Assembly (NCBI RefSeq): GCF_000803645.1
Contig: NZ_CP009122.1
Location: 1,402,501 to 1,466,500, forward strand
From: Sphingopyxis fribergensis
Lineage (GTDB): Bacteria > Pseudomonadota > Alphaproteobacteria > Sphingomonadales > Sphingomonadaceae
Length of the DNA stretch: 64,000 bases
Reading direction: 5' to 3'
Each line of letters opens with the position of its first letter. Position 1 is the stretch's first letter. The notes beneath the pieces are model-generated. The model was given only the letters and a program-made list of their open reading frames with translations. It had not been told where the DNA came from and searched no databases. A program made the position numbers and the translations under genes. Of this stretch, positions 35,397 to 44,795 are shown one piece after another.

Positions 35397-37568
35397 TCAG
35401 GCGACGCAGCGCATCGCGAAGGCCCAGAACAGCGCCTTTTGCTGATATTCGCTCGCCAGATCGGCGCTGCCCTGATGGCCGCTGTCCATGTCGGTGTGCA
35501 ACAGCGCGGGATTGCCGCTCGTCGAGCGGCGGCGCACCTCGGCGACCAGCTTCGCGGGCTCCCAATAGGCGACGCGGTCGTCCTTGAGCCCCGCGGTGCA
35601 GAGCAGGGGAGGGTAAGCCGCCGCCCGGACATTTTCATAGGGGGAGATCGAGGCGATATAGTCATATGCCTTGGGATCGGCGAGCGGGTCGCCCCAGTCG
35701 GGACGGAACAGCGGCACCAGCGGATGCGCGCCGTCGCTCATCGTGTTGAGCATGTCGACGAAGGGCACCTGCGCGATCACGCCGCCCCACAGCGTCGGGG
35801 CGATATTCATGCTCGCGCCGACGAGCAGCCCGCCCGCCGACAGGCCGTAAGCGACGACCTTGCCCTTGGCCGTATAGCCCTCGGCTGCCAGATGTTCGGC
35901 GCAGGCTACAAAGTCGGTGAAGCTGTTGCGCTTGGTAAACTTCCTTCCGCCGAGGAACCAGCGTCGGCCTTTCTCCGATCCGCCGCGCACATGCGCGATC
36001 GCATAGCGCCAGCCGCGATCGACGAGCGCGAGCGCCGGGATCGAAAATTCGGGATCGCTCGGCACGCCATAGGCGCCATAGCCATATTGCAGAAGCGGCG
36101 CCTTGCTGTCCTTCGGCGCGCCGCGGCGCGAGAGCAGGGTGATCGGCACCATTTCGCCGTCGGGGGCGGGCGCGAACAGCCGCTCGACATCATAATCGTC
36201 GGGGTTGAAATTGGCGACCGCCTGCCGCTGGATGATCGTTTGCTCGCCGCTCGCCAGATCGACGCGGATCCAGCGGCGCGGCGATTTGGGCGACTGGTGG
36301 ACGATCATCACCGACGAAGCACCATAGCCTTGCTCGGGCGGCAATTCGATCGTGTAGGCGGGATCGTCGAAGGCGACCGTCCGTTCCGTCCCGTCGGGGA
36401 GCAGGATGACGATCCGGTGCAGGCCGTCGGCGCGCTCAAGCCGGACAAGGGCTTGGCTGAACGGCAGGATCTGAAGGATCGGCGTTCCTGCGCGGTGAGG
36501 CACCAGCGTTCCGCGGGTGCGAAAGCTCTTTGGATAGAGGCGCAGCAGCGTCATATCGAACGCACCGCCGGCGTCGGTGAGCGCGATCAGGCCGCCGTCC
36601 CACTCTTCGATGTCGTAGAGCACCCCTGTCTTGCGCGGCCAGACGACAATGGGTGCCCCCGTTTCGTCGGCGGCGGGCACCAGCCGCACTTCGGCGGTCT
36701 CGGGACCGGCGAGGGTCAGCGCGACAAAGCCGTCGGCGGCCGTGCGCTTTACCTGCATGAAGATCGCGGGGTCCTTTTCCTCATAGACAAGCTCGGTGGT
36801 CTTGCCGTCGACCGAGGTGCGATAGAGCCGCGTCGGCCGGTTGCGCGCATCGCGCCATATCCAGAACAGCCATTGCGAAGAAGGGCCGAAGACAAGCCCG
36901 CCATAGCCATAGGCATCCTTGTCAACGATCGTCCGCACGTCGCCGGTTTGGTTATCGCGAATGACAATGCGGTGGCGGTCGTTGCCGACGACATCCTCGG
37001 CCCAGGCGAAATAGCGGTGGTCGGGGCTAGGCTGATGCCCGGTGCTGCGGAAATAGGGCTGACCTTTCGCGCGCTCGGCCTCGTCGACGAGTTCCTCGGG
37101 CTCTTCGCTCATCCGTGTGCGCGTGTAGATCGCGTGAGCCGCGCCCGCGGGCCGCGCCGATCCATAGTCCCAGCCATCCTTTTCGAGCGCGGGCGCCGCC
37201 ACATCGCTCGACGCCCGCGCAAGCATCGCGTCCAGCAGCTTTGCGCGTTCGCCGGCCAGCGGCGCAAGGAGCGCGTCGGCATAGTCATTCTCGGCCTTCA
37301 GCATGGCGCCGACGGCTTGGGGCAGATTGTCCCGCGTGCGCTCGCCGCTCGCCGGGATGAACTTCATCCAGCTATAGGCGTCGTCGCGCTGGCGGCCTAA
37401 TTGGTCGATAACATGCGAAATGCGCGGCGATTGCGGCGGCTCGACGCTCGGCCAGCGCCCGGCGGCGCCCTGTTCGCGCGCCCACGCCGCGCGGCTGCCT
37501 AGCCAGAGCGCCGCCATCGCGGCGCTGCTCATAAACGCGCGCCGGCCCTTGTTGTCGATGTTCTGCAT
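35397..37568 (-). CDS. S9 family peptidase, oligopeptidase B-like, exported
   Basis: The 723-residue protein has an N-terminal beta-propeller and a C-terminal alpha/beta-hydrolase domain. The serine motif is YGLSAGGLLVG (S577), with Asp in GLKDDRV (about 664) and His in DSGHQG (about 698). The GxSxGG form and DREDAYxW-like opening (QRDDAYSWMK) are typical of oligopeptidase B, which cuts peptides after basic residues. The start at 37568 follows GAGAGAGG and yields a Tat-like leader (NKGRRAFMSS plus a hydrophobic run), so the enzyme is probably periplasmic. It is divergent from a TonB-dependent receptor, suggesting peptide import and digestion. Confidence 0.9.
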   Translation of the reverse strand: MQNIDNKGRRAFMSSAAMAALWLGSRAAWAREQGAAGRWPSVEPPQSPRISHVIDQLGRQRDDAYSWMKFIPASGERTRDNLPQAVGAMLKAENDYADALLAPLAGERAKLLDAMLARASSDVAAPALEKDGWDYGSARPAGAAHAIYTRTRMSEEPEELVDEAERAKGQPYFRSTGHQPSPDHRYFAWAEDVVGNDRHRIVIRDNQTGDVRTIVDKDAYGYGGLVFGPSSQWLFWIWRDARNRPTRLYRTSVDGKTTELVYEEKDPAIFMQVKRTAADGFVALTLAGPETAEVRLVPAADETGAPIVVWPRKTGVLYDIEEWDGGLIALTDAGGAFDMTLLRLYPKSFRTRGTLVPHRAGTPILQILPFSQALVRLERADGLHRIVILLPDGTERTVAFDDPAYTIELPPEQGYGASSVMIVHQSPKSPRRWIRVDLASGEQTIIQRQAVANFNPDDYDVERLFAPAPDGEMVPITLLSRRGAPKDSKAPLLQYGYGAYGVPSDPEFSIPALALVDRGWRYAIAHVRGGSEKGRRWFLGGRKFTKRNSFTDFVACAEHLAAEGYTAKGKVVAYGLSAGGLLVGASMNIAPTLWGGVIAQVPFVDMLNTMSDGAHPLVPLFRPDWGDPLADPKAYDYIASISPYENVRAAAYPPLLCTAGLKDDRVAYWEPAKLVAEVRRRSTSGNPALLHTDMDSGHQGSADLASEYQQKALFWAFAMRCVA

Positions 37569-37824
37569 GCGACCTCTCTCGCCCGGTGGGGCTCTCGCGT
37601 CCAGTGTATGGAGCCGCGATTGGCTTACTGCGCCGATCAGGCCACCCAATCCACCAATCGGGCAAATTGGCTGTCAGCATCGGCTAAACCCCGCTTTCCG
37701 GCGCGGGCGCGCTGGCCCGATCCGGCTGGAAACTGGCCCGACCATCGCCGTCACGCCAGTTTCGCATGATAGCTTGAGCATCGGATCTTCTTACCAATAG
37801 GCATTATCAATAAGGGAGGCAAAA

Positions 37825-40017
37825 ATGGGGTTTGCATCGATCAGGCGGCTCGCGGCGTGCGGCATTTCGGTCCTGGCGCTGGGGCAGGCATCGATCGCGC
37901 TGGCGCAGGAAACCGACGACAGCGAGATTGTCGTTACCGCGGCGAAGCGCGAACAATCGGTGCGCGACGTTTCTGGCTCGGTGTCGGCGGTCAGCGAAGC
38001 GACGCTGCAGAAACTCAACGCCCAGAGCCTTTCGGACTATATCACGCGCGTCCCCGGCGTGGTCTTCAACGATTACCAGCCGGGCGTGTCCGAAGTCGTG
38101 ATCCGCGGCGTTGCCTCGTCGACCTATCACGAAGCGAACCAGGCGACGACGGGCTATTATCTCAACGAAGTCCCGCTGATCGAACCTGGCTTCCCGCTCG
38201 TCATCCCCGACGTCGACAGCTTCGACGTGTCGCGCGTCGAGGTGCTGCGCGGCCCGCAGGGCACATTGTTCGGCTCGTCGTCGCTCGGCGGCGCGATCAA
38301 CTATGTGGTGAACGAGGCCGATCCCAGCCGTTTCGACGGAGGCTTTGAAGGCAATCTTGCCACCACCAAGGGCGCCGGCGAGGCAAGCTATGCCGCGAAG
38401 GCGATGGTCAACGTGCCGATCGCGACCGACAAGCTCGCCGTCCGTCTCGTCGCGCTCCAGCGTTACGACGCGGGCTATCTCGACAACACGCTGCTCGGCG
38501 AGAACGGCAGCAACGACCTTAGGGTCAGGGGCCTGCGAGGGTCGATCGTCTTCACCCCGAACGAGGCGACGCGCATCTCGGCGCTCAGCATGTATCAGGA
38601 ATATGATCTCGACGATCAGACCTACGTGATCTTCGGCCCGCCCAAAACATTCGACCGCGCGACCAATGTCGCCGAGTTTCAGGACACGAGCTTCATGATG
38701 CACAGCCTGCGGATCGAGCAGGATCTGGGCTTTGCGACGCTGACTGCCGTCGGCAGCTATACCGAGAAGAAGGCGAACCTGGCGTTCGACAATTCGATCT
38801 TCGGCGGCAACGACCCGCGCACCGACACGCCCGAACTCGCGAGCAGCAACGGCAAGTCGAAGACCGAATATGGCGAATTGCGACTGGCATCGCCCGACAG
38901 CGGACGCTTCCGCTGGCTGCTCGGCGCCAATTACACGCGGCTCCGCTCGAACAACACCGACGGCACCTTTATCGAGGGCATCGCCGACTATATCGACGCC
39001 AACCCCGGCGAATTCGATGGCCAGCCGGGCAGCGAGCTTGCCCCGGGCGACCTCGCGACGCGGACGATCAGCAGCAACCGCGTGACCGAAAAGGCGATCT
39101 TCGGCGAGGCGTCGTTCGACATCGTCGATGCGCTGACGCTGACGGTCGGCGGCCGCCTGTTCGAATATCGCTCGCGCCCGCGCCTGCAATATCTCCCGAA
39201 CGCCAATCTGGTCGATCCGTTCGATTTCGCGCCCGCGGCAGACAAGGATTCGGATTTCATTCCGAAAGTCTCGCTGACGTACAAGCCGTCGAACGATTTC
39301 ATGATCTATGCGCTCTATTCGGAAGGTTTCCGTATCGGCGGCGTCAACGTCTATTCGGCCGCCGTTCCCGGCCTGCCGCTAACCTTTGAAAGCGACACGA
39401 CGAAGAATTACGAGGTCGGGACGCGGTTCGACCTGATCGACCGGACGCTGAGCGTCGATGTCACCGCCTATCATATCGACTGGGGCAATGTGCAGGCGCG
39501 CCTGTTCACCCCGGTCGATTTCAACGCCTATACGGTGAATGGCGGCGGCGCCGATATCGACGGCGTCGAAATCAGCCTGAACCTGCGTCCGACGCGCAAC
39601 CTCAGCTTCTCGTCGAATATCGCCTATAATGACGCGCGGCTGTCGACGCTGTTGCCCGACAGTTTCGCGCCGGGCGGCGGTTATGCCAAGGGAACGCGCC
39701 TGCCGGGGGCGTCCGAATGGACGCTGTCGAACTCGCTTGACCTGAGCTTCGCCGACGCGCCGCTGAAACCGCGCTTCGGCATCGCGCACCGCTATCTGTC
39801 GAGCGCGCCGGTCGATTTCGCGGGGTCGTTGGAAAAGGGCGACTTCCACCTTGTCGACCTCAACGCATCGGTGACGGTGAACGACCGGATCGAACTCAGC
39901 CTGTTCGCGAAGAATTTGTTCAACCAGTACGGCATCCTGAATGCACCCTTCGCCTTTGCGGGTTCGGTCGCCCGGCCGCGCACGCTGGGCGCGACGGTGC
40001 GGTTCAGCCTGAACTGA
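37825..40017 (+). CDS. TonB-dependent receptor 2 (mid-size)
   Basis: The 730-residue outer-membrane protein has a signal peptide (residues 1-27) and the TonB box EIVVTAAKREQSVRDVSGSVSAVS. The plug domain (LSDYITRVPGVVFNDY, VEVLRGPQGTLFGSSSLGGAINYV) is followed by a beta-barrel ending LGATVRFSLN. The family is the CirA/FecA-like group. A good AAGGGAGG site precedes the ATG. No siderophore or glycan gene adjoins it. The divergent peptidase suggests that peptides or peptide-linked ligands may be the cargo, but this is inference only. No LacI-type operator was seen before it. Confidence 0.92.
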   Translation: MGFASIRRLAACGISVLALGQASIALAQETDDSEIVVTAAKREQSVRDVSGSVSAVSEATLQKLNAQSLSDYITRVPGVVFNDYQPGVSEVVIRGVASSTYHEANQATTGYYLNEVPLIEPGFPLVIPDVDSFDVSRVEVLRGPQGTLFGSSSLGGAINYVVNEADPSRFDGGFEGNLATTKGAGEASYAAKAMVNVPIATDKLAVRLVALQRYDAGYLDNTLLGENGSNDLRVRGLRGSIVFTPNEATRISALSMYQEYDLDDQTYVIFGPPKTFDRATNVAEFQDTSFMMHSLRIEQDLGFATLTAVGSYTEKKANLAFDNSIFGGNDPRTDTPELASSNGKSKTEYGELRLASPDSGRFRWLLGANYTRLRSNNTDGTFIEGIADYIDANPGEFDGQPGSELAPGDLATRTISSNRVTEKAIFGEASFDIVDALTLTVGGRLFEYRSRPRLQYLPNANLVDPFDFAPAADKDSDFIPKVSLTYKPSNDFMIYALYSEGFRIGGVNVYSAAVPGLPLTFESDTTKNYEVGTRFDLIDRTLSVDVTAYHIDWGNVQARLFTPVDFNAYTVNGGGADIDGVEISLNLRPTRNLSFSSNIAYNDARLSTLLPDSFAPGGGYAKGTRLPGASEWTLSNSLDLSFADAPLKPRFGIAHRYLSSAPVDFAGSLEKGDFHLVDLNASVTVNDRIELSLFAKNLFNQYGILNAPFAFAGSVARPRTLGATVRFSLN

Positions 40018-40026
40018 GGTCAGGAA

Positions 40027-40063
40027 AAGGGGCTGCCCTGCCGGGATAGGCGGGGCGGCCCTT
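40027..40063. terminator. Strong hairpin after TonB-dependent receptor 2
   Basis: AAGGGGCTGCCCTGCC and GGCGGGGCGGCCCTT form a stem of about 15 bp with one bulge and two wobbles around GGGATA. The plus strand has only a short T-run after it, so termination efficiency is uncertain. Confidence 0.55.
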
Positions 40064-40108
40064 CTGATGGTGGCTGGTTTCGACCAGAAGCGGCCGATCC
40101 CCTTACTT

Positions 40109-40187
40109 CGTCATCCCCGCGAAAGCGGGGACCCAGAGCGTGCTTAGGCTGATTCCACACTGGGTTCCCGCTTTCGCGGGAATGACG
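40109..40187. repeat. REP-like palindrome, family A, full copy
   Basis: CGTCATCCCCGCGAAAGCGG and CCGCTTTCGCGGGAATGACG are the arms, with GGACCCA and TGGGTTC inside, as in 1384-1455. The loop differs. Confidence 0.85.
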
Positions 40188-40962
40188 AATATATATAGAA
40201 CGACGGCTAGCGACCAATTGCGGACGTTAGAAAACTGTGAAAGCATGCGGATATGAACGCCAATATCCTGACCGTGCCTGCCATTATGTTGGCACTGATC
40301 TCATCTTCGCCAAGCATCGGTAAACCAAAAGACGAATAGGAGAGACCGGCACGGGAGCACGCGCTTCCGACGTCTCCAGGGCATTCGAGCGACGGTCCCC
40401 ATAAGCTCCAAACGCAGAGCGCAAAATGCACCGGGATCGACAAAAGCGATCGACCGCAGTCTCTAATTCTCCAATCGCGTTGGTTACCAGATGGCCTCAG
40501 GGGGCGAACAGTGCTGTTCGTATTGGAGGATACGACTGGATTTTTGAAAGCCGGAAGTTGGCTCGAAAATGGGTCATACAGGGGTGACGATCGAAAATAT
40601 GGGATTGAAGCTTCGGACTGGAATGGGGTGTTTTTTTAACGTGTGGGCGACCGAAGCGCTCGTATCTCGATACGAGAACATGATTATGACTTTGCAACCG
40701 TTACATATGTCACACGGCCCTACTTGGTGGGCGAAGATGTTCAGCCGGATCGAGGTTTGCTTTCTCTAGTCGGCCGTTGCCGATTGTTCGTCGAAAATGA
40801 ACCGCGAAGCGATCTAAACAGACCCCAGATCATCGGACCTCGTTGATTTAAGCGAATCCCGTTTCCCACCCCAAAGTCACCGTCCCATTTCTCCGCTGAG
40901 CGGCTTGCGCTGTGCCGCCACCCCCTTAAAAGCACCCCAAAGTACAAAGGGGAGCCCACCAC
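40188..40962. other. AT-richer stretch with no convincing gene
   Basis: About 775 bases before the APC permease have visibly lower GC than the surroundings (many stretches near half A+T) and more stop codons. Short frames exist (for example 40207-40443 minus and 40569-40769 plus) but none has a plausible start, codon pattern or family motif. A perfect 8-bp inverted repeat, CTCGTATC-TC-GATACGAG, is at 40659-40676. It may be decayed foreign DNA. Confidence 0.55.
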
Positions 40963-42363
40963 ATGTCCGACAGCCTGTTCCGCCGCAAACCGATCGTTCC
41001 CGAACGGCGCGAGGGCGAACAAACGCTGGCGCGGACGCTCGGCTGGCCGCACCTGATCGCGCTCGGCGTCGGCGCGATCGTCGGCACGGGCATCCTGACG
41101 CTGATCGGCGTCGGCGCCGACAAGGCGGGGCCTGCGGTGATCCTCTCCTTCGGCATCGCGGGCCTGATCTGCGCCTGCGCGGCGCTCGCCTATGCCGAAA
41201 TGGCGACGATGATCCCCGCGTCGGGCAGCGCCTATACCTACAGCTATGTCGTGATCGGCGAATTGCTCGCGTGGATCGTCGGGTGGAGCTTGATCCTCGA
41301 ATATTCATTGGTGGTTAGCGCGGTCGCGGTCGGCTGGTCGGGCTATGCCGCGCCTTTGCTCGAGGCGTGGGCGGGGTTCCCGATGGCGCTGATGCAGGGC
41401 CCCGAACTCGGCGGCATCGTCAACTTGCCCGCAATTGCGATCATTGCGGTCGTCGCGGGGCTGCTGCTCGTCGGCACGCGCGAGAGTGCGACGCTCAATG
41501 CGATCCTCGTGCTCGTGAAAATCGTCGCGCTCGTCGTGTTCGTCGCGGTCGCGCTCCCCGCGTTTAACGCCGCCAATCTCGAACCCTTCAGCCCCTTCGG
41601 CTTTGCCAAGCATATGGGGCCTGACGGGGTCGAGCGCGGCGTGATGGCAGCGGCGGCGATCATCTTTTTCGCCTTCTACGGCTTCGACGCGATCGCGACG
41701 GCGGCGGAGGAAGCGAAGAACCCCGACCGCGATCTTAAGATCGGCATCGTTGGATCGATGTTCGCCTGCGTCGTCATCTATATCGGGGTCGCCGTGGCCG
41801 CCGTCGGCGCGATCGCCTACACGCGCTTCGCGAACAGCCCCGAACCGCTGGCGCTGATCCTGCGCGAACTCGGCAGTCCGCTCGCGGCGCAATATCTTGC
41901 CGTCTCGGCGATCATCGCGCTGCCGACGGTCATTCTCGCCTTTTTCTATGGGCAGAGCCGCATCTTCTTCACCATGGCGCGCGACGGATTGCTGCCCGCC
42001 AGCCTTGCCAAGCTGTCGTCGCGCGGGACGCCGGTGCGGATCACCATTTTCACCGCGCTGGTCGTCGCGGTGCTGGCGGGCTTCATCCCCTTGGGCGAAC
42101 TTGCCGCGCTTGCCAACGCCGGTACGCTCGCTGCGTTTACCGCGGTGTCGATCTGCATGCTCATCATGCGCCGCCGCGCGCCCGATGCACCGCGCACGTT
42201 CCGCGCGCCGATGCCGTGGGTGGTCGGCGGCATCGCGGTGCTCGGCTGCATCTATCTGTTCTTCAGCCTGCCGGCGCAGACGCAACTGTGGTTCCTCATC
42301 TGGAATATCGGCGGGCTCGCGGTCTATTTCCTCTACGCCCGCCGACACGCCATTATCGGTTGA
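40963..42363 (+). CDS. APC family amino acid permease
   Basis: The 466-residue protein has about twelve membrane segments. ALGVGAIVGTGILTLIGVGADKAGPAVILSF near residue 35 is the APC substrate-binding opening, and FFAFYGFDAIATAAEEAKNPDRDLKIGI is the conserved middle loop. The layout matches the cationic amino-acid transporter (CAT/YfnA-like) branch. An AAAGGGGAG site precedes the ATG. It has no operon partner, and the exact amino acid is unknown. Confidence 0.9.
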   Translation: MSDSLFRRKPIVPERREGEQTLARTLGWPHLIALGVGAIVGTGILTLIGVGADKAGPAVILSFGIAGLICACAALAYAEMATMIPASGSAYTYSYVVIGELLAWIVGWSLILEYSLVVSAVAVGWSGYAAPLLEAWAGFPMALMQGPELGGIVNLPAIAIIAVVAGLLLVGTRESATLNAILVLVKIVALVVFVAVALPAFNAANLEPFSPFGFAKHMGPDGVERGVMAAAAIIFFAFYGFDAIATAAEEAKNPDRDLKIGIVGSMFACVVIYIGVAVAAVGAIAYTRFANSPEPLALILRELGSPLAAQYLAVSAIIALPTVILAFFYGQSRIFFTMARDGLLPASLAKLSSRGTPVRITIFTALVVAVLAGFIPLGELAALANAGTLAAFTAVSICMLIMRRRAPDAPRTFRAPMPWVVGGIAVLGCIYLFFSLPAQTQLWFLIWNIGGLAVYFLYARRHAIIG

Positions 42364-42373
42364 TTGCTCGAGA

Positions 42374-42694
42374 TCAGCCCGCCTGCCAGTCGAACGCCAA
42401 CGGCGCCTCGCGAAAGGCGAAGCGGTCGAGGTGGCGCGCCACCGCACCCTCCAGTCCTTCGAGCTGTCCGCCGACGCTGGCATCGATGCGGACCGACAAG
42501 GCGTCGGGCCCAGCATCGAAGGTTACCAACGCGTCGCCCGGCCAGTCGGCACCGCGCGCGTCCTTCGGAAAGGTCACGGTGCCGTGGTCGGCGGTGAACT
42601 CGACCGCGAGGTTATGCTGCCAGTGTTTGCAGAGCTGTTGCAGATATTTGCTCGCGTGCGCCGTGGGCACTTTGGCCGTGGCCGAAATCGTCAT
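42374..42694 (-). CDS. DUF2218 domain protein
   Basis: The 106-residue protein matches DUF2218: TAHASKYLQQLCKHWQHNLAVEF, GTVTFPKDARG, and VGGQLEGLEGAVARHLDRFAFRE. It contains the Cys-x-His pair (LCKHW) typical of the family and no signal peptide. Its function is unknown. In other bacteria it often neighbours siderophore or iron genes. Here it follows the PadR regulator gene by 11 bases on the same strand, so the regulator probably controls it. Confidence 0.85.
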   Translation of the reverse strand: MTISATAKVPTAHASKYLQQLCKHWQHNLAVEFTADHGTVTFPKDARGADWPGDALVTFDAGPDALSVRIDASVGGQLEGLEGAVARHLDRFAFREAPLAFDWQAG

Positions 42695-42705
42695 GCCAAT
42701 GCTCC

Positions 42706-43311
42706 TTACAGCCGCTCGATCTTTTGCGCCGCCTCGTCGATCAGCGCGACGATGTCGTGCAGCGCCGCATCGCCCAAGTCGCGGTCGCTGAGGCGGTTCA
42801 TCAGCACGGCGCGCAAATTGCCCATCGCGCGGCGAACCGAAGCCGAGTCGGTGCGCTGCGTTTCCTCGCCGACCGCGGTTAGACGGGCGAGCGCGGCTTC
42901 GACGATCTCGCTGTTGGCGTCGAGTTCGGCGCGCCCCGCGTCGGTGATCGCGAAAAGTTTTTTCGCGCCGTCGCTCTGCTTCGCCTCGATCAGCCCCATG
43001 TCGTCGAGCATCGTCAGCGTCGGATAGATAACGCCGGGGCTCGGAGCATAGGTGCCGCCGGTCAGCTCCTCGATGTGGCGGATCAGGTCATAGCCGTGGC
43101 GCGGTTCGTCGGCGATCAGCTTGAGCAGCACGAGCCGCAATTCCCCGCCATCGAACATGCGCCGCCGCTCGCGGCGCTCGCCCCGGCCGCCGCCACCGCG
43201 CCGGCCGGGGCCAAAGCCGTGCCCGAAACCATGGCCAAAGCCGCGTCCGCCGCGGTGCATTCCATGCCGTCCGCCGCAGCCGCGGCCTTCCATTTTCGAA
43301 TAGAATATCAT
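42706..43311 (-). CDS. PadR family transcriptional regulator
   Basis: The 201-residue protein has an unusual Gly/His/Arg-rich N-terminus of about 45 residues (GFGHGFGHGFGPG). The PadR winged helix follows: LRLVLLKLIADEPRHGYDLIRHIEELTGGTYAPSPGVIYPTLTMLDDMGLIE. A C-terminal helical dimerisation region ends the protein. The Gly/His-rich head might bind metal, as seen in some nickel- or iron-responsive regulators, but this is speculative. The start at 43311 has AAGGA at good spacing. A perfect 14-bp palindrome (43344-43357) 33 bases upstream is a likely autoregulatory site. Confidence 0.92.
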   Translation of the reverse strand: MIFYSKMEGRGCGGRHGMHRGGRGFGHGFGHGFGPGRRGGGGRGERRERRRMFDGGELRLVLLKLIADEPRHGYDLIRHIEELTGGTYAPSPGVIYPTLTMLDDMGLIEAKQSDGAKKLFAITDAGRAELDANSEIVEAALARLTAVGEETQRTDSASVRRAMGNLRAVLMNRLSDRDLGDAALHDIVALIDEAAQKIERL

Positions 43312-43343
43312 TTGTCGTTCCTTAGGGTGATTCTAGATGTGTC

Positions 43344-43357
43344 TAAGATATATCTTA
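43344..43357. promoter_or_regulatory. Perfect palindrome, probable PadR operator
   Basis: TAAGATATATCTTA is a perfect 14-bp palindrome 33 bases before the padR-type start codon, in an unusually AT-rich patch. Position suggests autoregulation of the PadR-DUF2218 pair. Confidence 0.6.
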
Positions 43358-43409
43358 AGAAATTATGCGCAAGGGGCTTTGGGAAAAATTCTCGACGGAA
43401 ATGCGGCGA

Positions 43410-43853
43410 TCAGCTCTGGCGCGCGAAGCGCAGATGGATCAGCGGATAGGCTCGCCCTTGGCCATCGCGCTCCGACCGGCCGGTGGCGACGAAACCCAGG
43501 CGCTCATAAAAGCCGACCGCTTGGCCGTTCTGTTCGTTCACGTCGGTTGTCAGCGTCGGTTCATGCTCCAGCGCATGCGCAACCAGCGCGCGCCCGACAC
43601 CGGCGCCGCGATGCGCGGGATCGATGAACAGCGCCTCCATACTGGATCCGTCGAGCAGCATGAAGCCGATCGCTCGGTGGTCGGCGTCGACCGCGAGCCA
43701 GAGCGGCGCAGTGGGCAAGAAGGATTGAACTTCGGCTTCGATGGCGGCGCGATGTGCGGTCGTCAGAAAGTCGTGCGTCGCATCGACGGCGTCGCGCCAG
43801 ATCTGGACGGCGCGCTCTCCGTCGGCCGCGGAGGATCGGCGTATGCGTATCAT
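43410..43853 (-). CDS. GNAT family acetyltransferase, YjaB-like
   Basis: The 147-residue protein aligns by eye with E. coli YjaB along its length: IRRSSAADGERAVQIWRDAVDATHDFL, VQSFLPTAPLWLAVD, GFMLLDGSSMEALFIDPAHRGAGVGRALVAHAL, and TTDVNEQNGQAVGFYERLGFVATGRSE. The acetyl-CoA loop RGAGVG and the GFYERLGF helix are typical of GNAT enzymes. The substrate of YjaB relatives is not firmly known. It reads toward padR with a 98-base gap, and is divergent from rplJ. Confidence 0.92.
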   Translation of the reverse strand: MIRIRRSSAADGERAVQIWRDAVDATHDFLTTAHRAAIEAEVQSFLPTAPLWLAVDADHRAIGFMLLDGSSMEALFIDPAHRGAGVGRALVAHALEHEPTLTTDVNEQNGQAVGFYERLGFVATGRSERDGQGRAYPLIHLRFARQS

Positions 43854-43921
43854 GGCGGGGCTTTAATCTATCACGACGGGGCGCGCCAAGGCGGAAAGCG
43901 ACCCAAATTCCGCCCTTGGCC

Positions 43922-43949
43922 TTGACTCTGCGCTCATCGAGGTTATTAG
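43922..43949 (+). promoter_or_regulatory. Probable rplJ promoter
   Basis: TTGACT (43922-43927) and TATTAG (43944-43949) are separated by 16 bases. They lie about 275 bases before rplJ and upstream of its structured leader. Confidence 0.55.
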
Positions 43950-44223
43950 CGCCCCCGTGTTGCCAAGGCTCCGGCTGCGGCAATTCCGTCCGAGACAGTT
44001 GGTGAAGGGGATTTGCCCTTCTTAATTTCCAGCCGAGACGGGGAACAGTCTTTTTCGGTCGCCCGCCTGTTTGATCAGGCGACGCGTCTTGACCGACCCC
44101 ATCGGACATCGTTGCGCAAAGACAGGCGAGCCTTGGCTCGCGTCCGGCTTTGCGTGTGTTAGCCGCCCGGCGGCGCGTGCGTTTCGGCGCCAGCGCATCT
44201 GGGCAGATGAGTGGAGTATAGGC
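43950..44223 (+). ncRNA. Putative ribosomal protein L10 leader (autoregulatory 5' UTR)
   Basis: The roughly 270-base untranslated stretch before rplJ has no reading frame of note. It contains GGTGAAGGG...CCCTTCTT pairing, a GCCGAGACGGGGAACAG segment and a CGCCTG-TTTGAT-CAGGCG hairpin (44066-44083). Such a leader is expected to bind the L10-L12 complex and repress its own translation. The Rfam-level match was not computed. Confidence 0.5.
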
Positions 44224-44739
44224 ATGGATCGTACGGAAAAGGCCGAAGCCGTATCCTCGCTGAACGCTACGCTGGGATCAGCTGCTGCTGTTGTGGTCGT
44301 CCGCAACCTCGGCATGACCGTCGCTCAGTCGACGGTGCTGCGCCAGCAAATGCGCGATGCAGGGGCCGACTTTCGCGTCACGAAGAACCGTCTTGCCAAA
44401 ATCGCGCTCGATGGCACGTCCTACACCGGTATCGGCGAACTGCTGACCGGTCCCACGGCCCTCGCAACCTCGACCGATCCGGTCTCGGCTGCGAAGATCG
44501 CCGTGGAATTTGCCAAGACCAACGACAAGCTTGAAATCGTTGGCGGCGGCATGGGCGACGTGGTTCTCGACGTGGATGGCGTGAAAGCGCTGGCTTCGCT
44601 TCCCTCGCTCGACGAGCTTCGCGCCAAGATCATCGGTCTGGTGCAGGCTCCGGCCACCAAGGTTGCGCAGATTGCCGCAGCCCCGGCGGGCCAGTTGGCG
44701 CGGGTTTTTGGCGCATATGCCGCCAAAGAAGCAGCGTGA
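44224..44739 (+). CDS. rplJ: 50S ribosomal protein L10
   Basis: The 171-residue protein anchors the L7/L12 stalk to the 50S subunit. It begins [17 protein letters not shown] and contains [38 protein letters not shown], the conserved rRNA-binding region. The C-terminal helix [16 protein letters not shown] binds L12. The ATG at 44224 is the family start, although the frame is open upstream. It is followed after 56 bases by rplL. A CCGGG-ATAT-CCCGG hairpin (44764-44777) lies in the gap. Confidence 0.97.
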   Translation: MDRTEKAEAVSSLNATLGSAAAVVVVRNLGMTVAQSTVLRQQMRDAGADFRVTKNRLAKIALDGTSYTGIGELLTGPTALATSTDPVSAAKIAVEFAKTNDKLEIVGGGMGDVVLDVDGVKALASLPSLDELRAKIIGLVQAPATKVAQIAAAPAGQLARVFGAYAAKEAA

Positions 44740-44795
44740 TTTCGAACTAATTGAAACTTACTGCCGGGATATCCCGGTTCTGATGGAGAATGAAC

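Noticed and set aside
40207..40443. Possible small minus-strand gene
   Set aside because: No ribosome site, no similarity and no neighbour support, and the region is compositionally noisy.
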